Assembly (NCBI GenBank): GCA_024343425.1 | Contig: BRLC01000016.1 | Span: 186,001-250,000, forward strand | Direction of reading: 5' to 3' | DNA from: Rhizobiaceae bacterium MnEN-MB40S | GTDB taxonomy: Bacteria > Pseudomonadota > Alphaproteobacteria > Rhizobiales > Rhizobiaceae | Length of the DNA stretch: 64,000 nucleotides | In this document: piece by piece, positions 44,735-54,247 of the stretch | Layout of the letters: each line of letters opens with the position of its first letter | How positions within the stretch are numbered: position 1 is the stretch's first letter | Made by a program: the position numbers and the translations under genes | The notes under the pieces: generated by a model | Database searches by the model: none | What the model was told of the DNA's origin: nothing | The model's input: only the letters and a program-made list of their open reading frames with translations

Positions 44735-46796
44735 TGTTCGGCCCCGAATTATTCGGCGGCGGCTTCTTCAGGAACGGTCTTCGAATGTACTCCAGCGCGG
44801 CAATTCTCACCAGTCGCCGCGTTGAGATGATTTCAAACCCGTCCGCATTGATCAGAATGCCGTATCTATTGCGCACGTCATCAATTGTTTGAGGCTGTAT
44901 CTCCGCCTTCCGGCGGGACTTGTCCGCATTCCGTGACGCCTGGCCGTTTGGACCAGAGCCGTTTGCAGATCGTTCGACGGACGCGTCGTTCGGTTTCAAT
45001 GCGTTCCAGTGCGGCGTTCTCGAACCGAATTCGGAATCAAAGGCATAGGAGAGCGTTTGTTCGCGCGACTTGTCAGGCATGCCCTGGTTGTCGACGTCCA
45101 TGAATTGAAATTCGCGCGTCGAAAGCTTGCCTGAAGTATCCTCCATCCAGCTTTCCAGTCCCAATATGTCAAGCGAGCCTTTATCGTACTCTGCAAAATA
45201 GCGCCTGATGTCTTGAGCCGGGAAGCCCCGGTTGATCGCATTGCGGACGCCGTGCACTTTCTCGACTGCGATGAATTTCGGATAGAACGCGACTGCGCCG
45301 TTTGCGCAGACGCTCCATTTGCGCGCCATGGCGAGACACAGGCCCGCCATCGAACAATACTCTCCGCCTGCGTCACTCAACTCGCGGAATGTCCGCAGGG
45401 AACAGACAAACGGCCCCCAGAACGCCTCGCAGAGCTGATGCCAGTTCTCGGCGCCGTATTTCGGCGGGTCCAGAAAATCGGTCGGTATCAGGATTTCGCC
45501 GGGTTCATCCGGCCTCGAGACAAAATAGCTTGCCGTGTTGTTCCACTTGCGGCTTTGGGGCTTGCCCCACTTATCATAGCAGATGATGGCGCCCAGTCCG
45601 GCGACAACTTTCGTTTCAGGGCGCTGTGCGAGCAAATTGCAGGCTTCGTGAAAGGCGAAGCGGTCCGGGATTTCCTCGCCCGCTCTGAGAAACACTACGA
45701 TGTCTCGATCCGCGTCCGCTTCCTTGAAGAACGTTCCCAGGCGGCGCAGCGGCTCGAGGGATTCACCTTGTGCGACTTCGTCAACCAGGTCTGTCAGGTA
45801 GTGCGCAAAGCCGGAATAATGTCTTGAAACGATCGCTGCAGCCGAGCGAGGCGCTGACGTCAGCCTTTCGATGCTGGCCAGGGTCGGGCGGAGACGAAAT
45901 GCATCGTCTCTCGCATCTATCACAAACAGAACTCTCGGAGGCGCGGCGCTGGTCTTCGAGGCTTTGGTGGGCGACGCGTGTTTGATGTTGTTTTTTGGTA
46001 TCGAGGTCGTGGCGCGCAATCCCGTCGGATACTGAAATGCGTCGAAATCCTCTTCGTATTTTCTAGCTATCAGGCGTCGCAGATCCTGCGGAATCTGATC
46101 ATGCGCCTCCGCCTGCTTGCGGGTGGAGTTCAGTCGCGTTGCTGGCTCGGCTTCAGTCCTGCCTGTTATCGTTTCGTGAACGATCCGCCAGTCCCGATCG
46201 AAACTCTCAAGCCTGCCTGTGAACTGGTAATCGATAACATCGATATGCATGGACCGTGCTTGGGGATACCAGTGGCGATCCATCTCGAAATAGTCCTGAT
46301 CGCAAATGAAACGAACGAAATCTCCAAATTCGATTGCCTCATCGAGGTCCACCGACGATGGGTGCCTGCCTGTCTTGTGCGCCAGAATCGCGGTCCGGTT
46401 CCTCTTGAATTCCTTCGTCGCGCCATCAACGAGATCGTAGCTCTCCAGACCCAGAGACAAGATCCGGTTTTCATAAGCGGACACAAGACGGGCGTAGGGA
46501 TTTCGGCAGAAATTGAAGCGAAACACGTCCGGCGATTGCAGCAATGTGGCCAGCTTCTGTTCGCTGGCCTGGAACAGCCCCTTCAGTCCGGTTGCCTTGC
46601 GGTTGTGGGGGCTTCCGTCAAAATGCTCGTGACCGTTTTCAATCAGCGCCAGATTATGTTTTATCGACGAGCAGGCGTTTTTCGAGCATGCGCCGTAGAG
46701 ATATCGATATTTCTCGGACCACAGAATATCATTTGCCACCAACCCTTCCCAGAAATTCCTGTTCAGCAAATTTCTTACAGCTTCCGTATAAATCAT
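44727..46796 (-). CDS. Two-domain sulfotransferase / glycosyltransferase-like protein
   Basis: A 689-residue cytoplasmic protein. Residues 1 to about 265 form a carbohydrate sulfotransferase domain of the sulfotransfer_2 type, with the 5'-phosphosulfate loop YGACSKNACSSIKHNL (about 35-48) and the 3'-phosphate region FNFCRNPYARLVSAYENRIL (about 95-114). Residues about 285-600 resemble a GT-A glycosyltransferase (RVLFVIDARDDAFRLRPTLA, later GAIICYDKWGK), but a clear DxD is not evident. The last 90 residues are charged. Its start overlaps the stop of the upstream GT gene by 4 bp, so the two are translationally coupled. It would use PAPS to sulfate a glycan made by its partner; this is inference. 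Confidence 0.75.
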   Translation of the reverse strand: MIYTEAVRNLLNRNFWEGLVANDILWSEKYRYLYGACSKNACSSIKHNLALIENGHEHFDGSPHNRKATGLKGLFQASEQKLATLLQSPDVFRFNFCRNPYARLVSAYENRILSLGLESYDLVDGATKEFKRNRTAILAHKTGRHPSSVDLDEAIEFGDFVRFICDQDYFEMDRHWYPQARSMHIDVIDYQFTGRLESFDRDWRIVHETITGRTEAEPATRLNSTRKQAEAHDQIPQDLRRLIARKYEEDFDAFQYPTGLRATTSIPKNNIKHASPTKASKTSAAPPRVLFVIDARDDAFRLRPTLASIERLTSAPRSAAAIVSRHYSGFAHYLTDLVDEVAQGESLEPLRRLGTFFKEADADRDIVVFLRAGEEIPDRFAFHEACNLLAQRPETKVVAGLGAIICYDKWGKPQSRKWNNTASYFVSRPDEPGEILIPTDFLDPPKYGAENWHQLCEAFWGPFVCSLRTFRELSDAGGEYCSMAGLCLAMARKWSVCANGAVAFYPKFIAVEKVHGVRNAINRGFPAQDIRRYFAEYDKGSLDILGLESWMEDTSGKLSTREFQFMDVDNQGMPDKSREQTLSYAFDSEFGSRTPHWNALKPNDASVERSANGSGPNGQASRNADKSRRKAEIQPQTIDDVRNRYGILINADGFEIISTRRLVRIAALEYIRRPFLKKPPPNNSGPNIN

Positions 46797-48490
46797 GTCC
46801 CAAACTGCTTGTTTCGTGGATGGTCGTCTTCACTGAAAATTCCGGAATCGACACTCTCGATTCGTTTGCCCAGAAACACCCAGGTTTTGCTGGAGGATTT
46901 CTCCATGCTTCTGATGTGAAACTGCCTTCTTTCTCGTTTCGACTTGTAGGCCGGGTTCGTATGGCGGTGGTGTTCGACGAAGAGCGCATTTGTGAATGCG
47001 ACCGTTTTCTGTGATGCGGCGTTCCCGCGTTGCAGGCGAAGATAGAAATCCTCGTGTTCTCCTGAAATTTTCAGGTCGTCGTCCCAGCGCAGGCCTGTCT
47101 CGTCGAGAAAGGCGCGATCCATCAGGGCGAAATTGTTCACCGTGTCGGTGTAGTAGAAGTAGTGGATCTCATCGACATAATGATGTTCTTTCGCCAGATA
47201 CTGTTGTGGGATGAAAATCTTCGTGTCCGGCAGGAGTTTATGATCGACGATTTTATGGTCGAAGCTCGTGTAACGACGGTTTGTTAATTCACCGTCTTCG
47301 CCATAGTTGAAATTCTCGAACATGCCGCCGAGGATCTTGATTTCCGGATGGTCGTTCCAGATCGCCAGCGCCACATCCAGCCGCGTGCGTGGCGTCACGA
47401 GAAAATCGTCGTCACAAAGAAAAACGACGGGTTCGTCGGTGTTGTCGAGCAGAAGGTTTCGCGACGCTGAAAGCCCGTAATCCTCCGGCACGGGATAAAG
47501 ATGCACGCCGGGCGAATTCTGCAGCACCTGAAAATCGGAGAGGTCATCGCCCTGGACCGCGATGTGGATCGTGATCTCGGGCGGCAGATATCTTCGAACG
47601 GACGCCACGAACTGCTTGGTGGATTCCGGTCTCCGCAGGGTGGAGAAAACCAAAGCGATATCGCCATATCCCGCCGGATTTCTCGAGCTGGTCCGCGTCG
47701 GTGGACAGCTGTCTTTAGGCGTGTCCTTAGTGACGCTGCGCAGAATTGAACCAAGCATCGTCGGCGACGCCAGCAACTGTTGCTCGGTCATGCCTTTCAG
47801 ACTGTTCGGAAACAGGTTGTTGTAGAGCATCACGGTGTGGCAGGCATCGAGTTTGGGGCGTGTCGATCCGTTGTAGTCGATGAGCAGAAACTTCTCGTGA
47901 TCCTGGAAGCCGAGCGGGTGGTAGAGCGCTTCGTCCAGCGGTTCGAAATCCGTCGCCGGGTGGTTCTGAATAACGCGGGTGAGCATTGTTGTGCCGAGCT
48001 CGATCCAGTCATACGTCGCGCCGGACGTCTGTTTGTCCGCCACCAGCCTGACTTGCTCGTCGGCATATGCGCTGATGATGTTTCCGCCAGGCGCCGAACC
48101 AATGAGGTTGTTTGCATAGAAAACGCCTTTGCGGCCGCTCTTCCCGATTGCAAAAAATTGCTTTCGTCCGAGGATCTCGAAGAGATGATCGAGCGGTCCA
48201 AGCACAATGCAATCGGAGTCGATCCATATTCCGCCATGCGTTTTGAGTATCTGCACGCGTATGATGTCGGCTTTCAGCGCGAGCGAAGGTTCGACGGCGT
48301 TCTTCGGAACGAGATTGTCGATGGCAACGGTCAGCGGAGGCAGATACTGGCTCAGGTTTTCCGGAGAAAGCACCACGAAAAGACAATCCGGATTGGTCTT
48401 GCGAATCGTCTCGTGGCAAAGATTTATGTATCCGGGCGTATGCTTGCCGGTCTTGTTTTCCCAATAGGTCCAGATAGTTCTGCGGTTCAT
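46793..48490 (-). CDS. Two-domain glycosyltransferase (GT32-type plus GT-A)
   Basis: A 565-residue protein from the ATG at 48490. Residues 1 to about 240 are a GT32-type sugar transferase with IWTYWENK at the N-terminus, ALKADIIRVQIL, and the DxD in GGIWIDSDCIVLGPL (Asp91, Asp93). Residues about 275-560 form a second GT-A domain with LVFSTLRRPESTKQF, CDDDFLVTPRTR (360-362) and GEHEDFYLRLQRG. Two different transferase modules in one chain suggest stepwise addition of two sugars. The frame continues upstream to 48808 and starts at 48553 or 48640 cannot be excluded; none has a clear ribosome site. It overlaps the sulfotransferase gene by 4 bp. Confidence 0.75.
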   Translation of the reverse strand: MNRRTIWTYWENKTGKHTPGYINLCHETIRKTNPDCLFVVLSPENLSQYLPPLTVAIDNLVPKNAVEPSLALKADIIRVQILKTHGGIWIDSDCIVLGPLDHLFEILGRKQFFAIGKSGRKGVFYANNLIGSAPGGNIISAYADEQVRLVADKQTSGATYDWIELGTTMLTRVIQNHPATDFEPLDEALYHPLGFQDHEKFLLIDYNGSTRPKLDACHTVMLYNNLFPNSLKGMTEQQLLASPTMLGSILRSVTKDTPKDSCPPTRTSSRNPAGYGDIALVFSTLRRPESTKQFVASVRRYLPPEITIHIAVQGDDLSDFQVLQNSPGVHLYPVPEDYGLSASRNLLLDNTDEPVVFLCDDDFLVTPRTRLDVALAIWNDHPEIKILGGMFENFNYGEDGELTNRRYTSFDHKIVDHKLLPDTKIFIPQQYLAKEHHYVDEIHYFYYTDTVNNFALMDRAFLDETGLRWDDDLKISGEHEDFYLRLQRGNAASQKTVAFTNALFVEHHRHTNPAYKSKRERRQFHIRSMEKSSSKTWVFLGKRIESVDSGIFSEDDHPRNKQFGT

Positions 48491-48719
48491 CGGCTGTGCT
48501 GGTAATCGATTTGAACGTTTGAAATATGCTTTGCAAAAATGTGATCCGGTCATTGGCGACGCGGAAAAACCAGGTGTGTTGTCGTCTTCCGAGGTCGGTG
48601 CGCATCGGGTTTTCAATTCACCGAAGACGACGCCTCGCATAATGCGACTTTGTGTTGCATATTGATTCTGTTTTCGCAACCTTTGAGCGTTGTCACTGTA
48701 TGTTTGGGAATGGAATTTC

Positions 48720-50120
48720 ATGCGTTGTTTTTTGCCAGGCTTCATTGTCGGAATATGCGCCTTGCTGTTGTCCGCCGGGCTCGCCCTTGCGCAGACGTCC
48801 CGCGTCAATATTGTGTTAATGCTATCCGACGATCAAAGCTATCCGGATCTTGAGACCTACGGAAATCCGAATCTCGATACGCCGTCTCTGGACGAACTTG
48901 CGCGCCAGGGGCATCTGTTCACGAGGGCCTACGTAACCGCGCCGCAATGCGTCCAGTCGCGGGCGTCGATTGCGACCGGCCTCTGGCCGCTCTCGACGGG
49001 CGTCATGCGCTTTTCCGCAGCGCTTGCCGAAGAAACGACGACCGTCTTCGACATCCTCAAGAGAGGCGGTTACTTCGTCGGCATGGTCGGACGCGGGCAT
49101 CATCTCAATGGCACGCGGGTGAAAGATGACGGCCGCCTCGGTCCGCTTGGCGATACGTTCTCGCGCCGGCTGGATTATCTGTCGGTTCGACCGGAGGCTT
49201 CAGCCGATCTTGTTTCGGAATTTCTCGCCGCGCGTCCCGTGGACCGGCCGTTCTTCCTGCAGATCGGTTTTTCGGATCCTCACAGACCATCGACGGCCAC
49301 GCCATTCGAACCGGATCCTGATACGATCTCCTTGCCGCCCGGAGTTCCGGATTCCGCAATCGTCCGCCGTTCGCTGTCAAGCTACTACGGAGAGGTCAAT
49401 CGGCTGGACGTAACAGTTGGCCAAATCATGGACGTGCTTGGCGATTCGGAACTCCTGGACAACACCGCCATCATATTCATGGGCGACAACGGCGCCGCCG
49501 TGTACCGGGGCAAGGGCACGCTCTACGAAAAGGGAATACACGTTCCCCTGATTGTCCGCCTGGCGGGCGGCGAGGGCGGCGGCGACGTGCACGATGCGCT
49601 GGTGTCCGGTGTCGATCTCATGCCGACCATCCTCGATCTTGCGGGGGCGCCCGCGCCTGAAGGCCTTGATGGCGCCAGTCTGTTGGACGGCGCAAATGCG
49701 ATACCCCCGGACCGCGCTGTTTTTGCCGTGCGGGGCTCCCACGGAACTGGTCTGGCGGGCAAGAACGCCATTGCTTTTGATCTGGGAAGAGCGATCATCT
49801 CCGGTCGTTACAAGCTCATCTACAACGCTATTCCCCGCTATCCTTATGGGCAGACCGATATTCCATGGAAAGAGGAAAAGGCGCTGATCGAAGAGATCGG
49901 CGTCAAGCGCCTGAGGAATGAATTCGGTGTATATTACGGTGGAGCACGGCCGATGTTCGAACTGTTCGACCTGGCGGAGGACCCGGGTGAACTGCATAAT
50001 CTCTTCGGAGTCGAAAGTCACAGAAACACACGGAACAGGCTTTTGACCGAGCTCTCAGCCTGGATGGAAACGGAAAACGATTTCGTCCCGATACCCTATC
50101 CCGGCCTGGTCAACAAATGA
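48720..50120 (+). CDS. Exported sulfatase-family protein with atypical active site
   Basis: A 466-residue protein with a signal peptide (FIVGICALLLSAGLALA) and the alkaline-phosphatase-like sulfatase fold closest to heparan N-sulfatases. Blocks are RVNIVLMLSDDQSYPDLE, FTRAYVTAP, FMGDNGAAVYRGKG and KGIHVPLIVRLAGG. The formylglycine motif, normally CxPxR or CxAxR, reads C77-V-Q-S-R, and the lysine of the usual GKxH motif is arginine (GRGHH, Arg125-His127). It may still be a sulfatase with altered maturation, a phosphohydrolase-like relative, or inactive. The ATG at 48720 has GGGA upstream. It is divergent from the GT-sulfotransferase pair, supporting a sulfated-glycan theme. Confidence 0.8.
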   Translation: MRCFLPGFIVGICALLLSAGLALAQTSRVNIVLMLSDDQSYPDLETYGNPNLDTPSLDELARQGHLFTRAYVTAPQCVQSRASIATGLWPLSTGVMRFSAALAEETTTVFDILKRGGYFVGMVGRGHHLNGTRVKDDGRLGPLGDTFSRRLDYLSVRPEASADLVSEFLAARPVDRPFFLQIGFSDPHRPSTATPFEPDPDTISLPPGVPDSAIVRRSLSSYYGEVNRLDVTVGQIMDVLGDSELLDNTAIIFMGDNGAAVYRGKGTLYEKGIHVPLIVRLAGGEGGGDVHDALVSGVDLMPTILDLAGAPAPEGLDGASLLDGANAIPPDRAVFAVRGSHGTGLAGKNAIAFDLGRAIISGRYKLIYNAIPRYPYGQTDIPWKEEKALIEEIGVKRLRNEFGVYYGGARPMFELFDLAEDPGELHNLFGVESHRNTRNRLLTELSAWMETENDFVPIPYPGLVNK

Positions 50121-50131
50121 CGGGGAGAACC

Positions 50132-50863
50132 TCAATGCCGAATAACAAGTCCGAGGCCTGCGACTAGCAGCATCGTCCAGACAACGTGCAAGACTGTCTG
50201 CGCAGACACTCTGCCTCGTAACGCGTTCCCGATAAACAGCCCGAAAAGCATGCACGGGAAAAGACAAGCAATAAGGGTCAGCATTGCGCCGCGGAAGTAA
50301 TAGCCTTCGAAAACGAACCACGAAAAACGGCAAAGGCCAACCGTCATCACGAAGATGCTGATCGAGGCGCGAAAAGCGGCCAGATCAGCAAGGCGTCGGG
50401 ACAGATATATGGAATAGATGGGGCCTCCGGTGCCAAACAGAGCCGTGAACACGCCTCCGCTCAGTCCGGCCACGATTGCCCAGCGGCTAGATACGATCGG
50501 CGCTGATCCGCGATTGAGGAAGCACCATGCGGAATAGCTGATGAGGAACACACCGAGTGTAAGCCGCAGGAGATATTCCGGCGCATAGCTGAAAACGACC
50601 AATCCCGCAGCAATCCCGATTGCGGAATACGGCAACAACCGCGCAAGCTCTCCGAGCGCCGCCGACTTTCGGCTGCGTACACCGACGAGCAGGCCGGCGA
50701 CTATGTCGAAAATCTGCATGACCGGCGAAGCGACCGTTATCGGCTGAAAGAACAGCAGCAGGGGCAGACCGGTGATGGTGGAGCCAAATCCGGTCAGTCC
50801 GTAGATCGCATAAGCGAGGACAAGGATCGGCGCGGCCCAAAGCAGCCCGTCAGGCAGGCTCAT
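50132..50863 (-). CDS. TauE/SafE family (TSUP) membrane permease 2
   Basis: A 243-residue integral membrane protein with about eight helices and the two TSUP half-repeats: GLTGFGSTITGLPLLLFF near the N-terminus and GGVFTALFGTGGPIYSIYLS in the second half. It is the last gene of the minus-strand CoA operon; its start overlaps the acyl-CoA synthetase stop by 14 bp, so it is coupled to it. Family members export sulfite or transport organic anions. Its position suggests it handles a product or by-product of the pathway; sulfite is one possibility but nothing proves it. Confidence 0.87.
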   Translation of the reverse strand: MSLPDGLLWAAPILVLAYAIYGLTGFGSTITGLPLLLFFQPITVASPVMQIFDIVAGLLVGVRSRKSAALGELARLLPYSAIGIAAGLVVFSYAPEYLLRLTLGVFLISYSAWCFLNRGSAPIVSSRWAIVAGLSGGVFTALFGTGGPIYSIYLSRRLADLAAFRASISIFVMTVGLCRFSWFVFEGYYFRGAMLTLIACLFPCMLFGLFIGNALRGRVSAQTVLHVVWTMLLVAGLGLVIRH

Positions 50864-52997
50864 CTATCCTGGCGTCCGACATTGAAGCGTGGCGATCCTC
50901 GAAAATCATGACGCAGTCGACGACGCTCGGTCCGTCTTCGCCGACCAGGACCGGATTGAGATCCAGTTCGGAAAGGCGAGGCTCCATGGAGCTTGCCCAG
51001 TGCGACAGACGCGAGAGCAAGGCGGCGATCGCTTCCCGGTCAACCGCCGGTTTGCCGCGCACCCCGTCAAGGATCGCGCTCATCCTCAACTCGTCCAGCA
51101 TGGCTTTCGCCTCATCCTGATCGAAGGGAGCCCTGCGAAAGGTGACGTCCTTGAGCACTTCCACCAGAATGCCGCCAAAACCAACCATGACGATCATGCC
51201 GAAGACCGGGTCTCGCTGAACGCCGACAACCAGTTCGACGTGGCCGCCTGACATTTCCTGAACCAGCACGCCAGACAGCCTCGCCTGAGGCATGTGACTG
51301 CGCATGCGCTCGACCAGCATTCGAAATCCAGCCCGGACTGCGTCCTCGTCGTTGACGTTGAGAATGACGCCGTCGACTTCGGTCTTGTGCGGGATGTCGG
51401 GCGATTCGATCTTCAAAGCCACCGGACCGCCATTGGACCGCCAGAGGGAAACGGCGCTGTCCTCGCTTTCGGCAAGCGCAGCTTTCGCCATGGGCACTCC
51501 TGCCTCGCGCAGCCAGTCCGAAGCCTCGACGCTGGGCTGCATGCCGGGACCGGTCGAACCATCAGGAGCTGCGCTGAACGCGCTGACGGCGAGATCTTCG
51601 CCCGGCGGTTTCAGCATTCCATAACGCGAGAGGGCGGCTGCGGCTTCCACGGCGCGCTCGCCTGCGGGATAAACGGGAATTTCCATGGCGCGCAGTCCCT
51701 TGATGGCCGCCTCGGGCGCCGCGACCCAGCACACCAGGAAAGGCTTCTGCGTGCGTTCCTGTATTTCCCTGAAGATATCAAGCAACGCGTCGACATGGGC
51801 TGTCATCAACTGCAGCCAGACGATGGCGACGTCGATGGCGGGGTCATCGAGAAGCGCGACCACGGATTCGGTCAGCAATTCCGGTCGCGCGACGAACTGG
51901 CCGGTCACGTCCACCGGGTTTCCGGCGGCGCCGAAAGCCGGCATGACCTCGCCCAGCCTTGCCTGCGTGTTCACGCCGAGCTCGGGCACTGCGAGCCCGA
52001 CTTCCTCCGCGCGATCCGCCATCATGACGCCGGCGCCTCCGGACTGTGTCGCAATGCCGAGACCATTGCCCGAAGCGCGTCGCGGTTGGCAGAACACCTC
52101 CATCATGTCGAGCATCTGTTCTTCATTGCGGGCCCGCAGCACGCCGTACTGCCTGACGACCGCGTCAAAGACCGCGTCCGACACAGCCAGCGCGCCGGTA
52201 TGCGAAGCGGCGGCGCGCGCGCCGGATTCCATGCGGCCCACCTTGGTCAGGATGAGCGGCTTGCCGAGATCGCGGCATTTTCGCGCTAGCCTGATGAGCG
52301 ACTCGCCGTCGCTCAATCCTTCAAGGTAGCCGGCGGCCACCTTGATGCGCGGGTCTTCCACGAGCGCCATCATCAGTTCGGCGAAATCGAGATCAGCCTG
52401 GTTTCCTGTGTTGAGAAAATATCCGAGCCCCAGGCCGCGCTGACGAATCAGCGCTGCGATCGCGGTGCCGAACGCACCCGACTGCGTGACGAAGGCGATC
52501 GGTCCTGCTCCCGTCTCCCCGTCGGCATATTGACTGAAGGTCGCGTAGACATTTTCAAACGCATTGACGAATCCAAGGCAATTGGGACCAAGCAGGATGA
52601 CCCGGGCGGCCTCTGCCGTCTCCGCGAGTTCTTTCTCGAGGGCCTTTCCCGCCTCTCCCATTTCTCCGAAACCGGAACTGAAAATGACGGCGGCGCGAAT
52701 GCCTTTCCCGCCGAGCTGGCGCACGCAGTCGCATACCTGCGCGGCGGGCAATGCGATGATCGCGAGATCCGCGATCTCCGGCAGGGCGTCCACGCTCGGG
52801 TAGCAGGTCAGGTCTGCGATTTCTTCGTATTTGGGATTCACCGGCATGATGCGGCCGGCATATCCCTTCTCGATGAGATGTTTCAGCGGGCGTCCGTTCA
52901 CCTTGCCGAAATTTTCCGAGGCGCCGATGACAGCGATGGATTTCGGATTGATCAGCCGGTTAATGATTTCGGTTCGGTCAGGGTTTGCATAGGTCAT
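50850..52997 (-). CDS. ADP-forming acyl-CoA synthetase, fused alpha/beta form
   Basis: A 715-residue acetate-CoA ligase (ADP-forming) family protein. Order of domains: CoA-binding domain (SIAVIGASENFGKVNGRPLK, LGPNCLGFVN) at about 15-150, succinyl-CoA-ligase-like domains with VTQSGAFGTAIAAL and ASHTGALAVSDAVF at about 160-460, and a C-terminal ATP-grasp domain at about 495-700 (GGPVALKIESPDIPHKTEVD). It activates an organic acid with ATP, giving ADP. It lies between the acyl-CoA dehydrogenase and the TauE gene in a tight operon, so it should activate the substrate of this pathway. Confidence 0.9.
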   Translation of the reverse strand: MTYANPDRTEIINRLINPKSIAVIGASENFGKVNGRPLKHLIEKGYAGRIMPVNPKYEEIADLTCYPSVDALPEIADLAIIALPAAQVCDCVRQLGGKGIRAAVIFSSGFGEMGEAGKALEKELAETAEAARVILLGPNCLGFVNAFENVYATFSQYADGETGAGPIAFVTQSGAFGTAIAALIRQRGLGLGYFLNTGNQADLDFAELMMALVEDPRIKVAAGYLEGLSDGESLIRLARKCRDLGKPLILTKVGRMESGARAAASHTGALAVSDAVFDAVVRQYGVLRARNEEQMLDMMEVFCQPRRASGNGLGIATQSGGAGVMMADRAEEVGLAVPELGVNTQARLGEVMPAFGAAGNPVDVTGQFVARPELLTESVVALLDDPAIDVAIVWLQLMTAHVDALLDIFREIQERTQKPFLVCWVAAPEAAIKGLRAMEIPVYPAGERAVEAAAALSRYGMLKPPGEDLAVSAFSAAPDGSTGPGMQPSVEASDWLREAGVPMAKAALAESEDSAVSLWRSNGGPVALKIESPDIPHKTEVDGVILNVNDEDAVRAGFRMLVERMRSHMPQARLSGVLVQEMSGGHVELVVGVQRDPVFGMIVMVGFGGILVEVLKDVTFRRAPFDQDEAKAMLDELRMSAILDGVRGKPAVDREAIAALLSRLSHWASSMEPRLSELDLNPVLVGEDGPSVVDCVMIFEDRHASMSDARIDEPA

Positions 52998-53008
52998 CTA
53001 TTGTGATC

Positions 53009-54226
53009 TCAAAATGCCGAAATTTCGGTCTGGGCGCGTCCGAGAACGAGCGCATGGATGTCGTGCGTGCCCTCCAGCGTATTGACGGTTTCCATGTTCA
53101 TCATGTGCCGGATCACGTGATACTCGTCGGAAATGCCGTTTCCGCCGTGAATGTCGCGGGCAAGGCGCGCGATCTCGAGCGCCTTTCCGGCGTTGTTGCG
53201 CTTGAGCAGCGAAACCATTTCCGGGCTGGCCTTGCCTTCGTCGCGCAGGCGGCTCAGGTGAATGCAGGAGACGAGGGCGAGCGTTATCTCGGTCTGCATG
53301 TCCGCCAGCTTCTTCTGGATGAGCTGGTTCGCCGCAAGCGGCTTGCCGAACTGCTTGCGATCCATCGCATACTGGCGCGAAGCGTGCCAGCAGAATTCGG
53401 CGGCGCCGATTGCTCCCCAGCAGATGCCGAAGCGGGCGTTGTTGAGGCACCCGAAGGGCGCTCCGACGCCGCGTGCGCCCGGCAACCGGTTTTCCTCAGG
53501 GACGAAGACATCGTCCATGTGGATCTGGCCCGTCGGCGACGCGCGCACTGAAAACTTGCCTTCGATCTTGCTGGTCGCAAGCCCTTCCATGCCTCTCTCG
53601 AGGATAAAACCACGAACGACTCCCTCGTCGTCCTTCGCCCAAACGATCATCACATCGGCGATGGGAGCGTGGGTGATCCATGTCTTGGCGCCTGTCAGTC
53701 GATAGCCCCCGTCGACCTTGCGAGCGCGTGTTTTCATGCCGCCCGGGTCTGATCCGTGATCGGGTTCGGTAAGGCCGAAACAACCCAGTTTCTCCGCCCG
53801 CGCCATCGGCGGCAGATAGGTCTCGCGCTGGCTCTGAGACCCGTAAAGATAGATCGGCAGCATGCTGAGCGTGCTCTGCACGCCGAGGGCGGAGCGGAAA
53901 CAGGTGTCGACCCGCTCGAATTCGCGGGCGATGAGGCCGTAGGCCACGTAGCTGATCCCGGCGCAACCAAAGCCTTCGATGGTCGCTCCCAGAAATCCGA
54001 GTTCGGCGAGTTCCTGCATGACCTCGACATCGAAAGTCTCGTGCCGGTTTGCGTCGAGAATGCGCGGCATCAGCCGCTCCTGCGCATAGTCGCGCGCGGA
54101 ATCCCGGATCAATATTTCTTCCGACGTCAGCAGGTGCTCGACCAGGAATGGATCATCCCACGAAAATTGCGCGCCCTTCATCCGCGCCCGGTCAAGGACA
54201 TCGGTCGCTGGTTCCAGATTGGTCAT
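53009..54226 (-). CDS. Glutaryl-CoA dehydrogenase-like acyl-CoA dehydrogenase
   Basis: A 405-residue flavoprotein of the acyl-CoA dehydrogenase family, closest to GcdH. It has [34 protein letters not shown] and a catalytic glutamate (Glu385) in [17 protein letters not shown]. The glutarate-binding arginine of GcdH is kept (Arg111 in [13 protein letters not shown]), but the serine four residues later in the human enzyme is glycine (Gly115). This points to a dicarboxyl or other anionic acyl-CoA substrate, possibly not glutaryl-CoA. It lies 11 bp upstream of the synthetase gene and 21 bp after the hydratase gene in one operon. Confidence 0.88.
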   Translation of the reverse strand: MTNLEPATDVLDRARMKGAQFSWDDPFLVEHLLTSEEILIRDSARDYAQERLMPRILDANRHETFDVEVMQELAELGFLGATIEGFGCAGISYVAYGLIAREFERVDTCFRSALGVQSTLSMLPIYLYGSQSQRETYLPPMARAEKLGCFGLTEPDHGSDPGGMKTRARKVDGGYRLTGAKTWITHAPIADVMIVWAKDDEGVVRGFILERGMEGLATSKIEGKFSVRASPTGQIHMDDVFVPEENRLPGARGVGAPFGCLNNARFGICWGAIGAAEFCWHASRQYAMDRKQFGKPLAANQLIQKKLADMQTEITLALVSCIHLSRLRDEGKASPEMVSLLKRNNAGKALEIARLARDIHGGNGISDEYHVIRHMMNMETVNTLEGTHDIHALVLGRAQTEISAF

Positions 54227-54247
54227 TTTTTCTCCTCCCGCCCTCGA

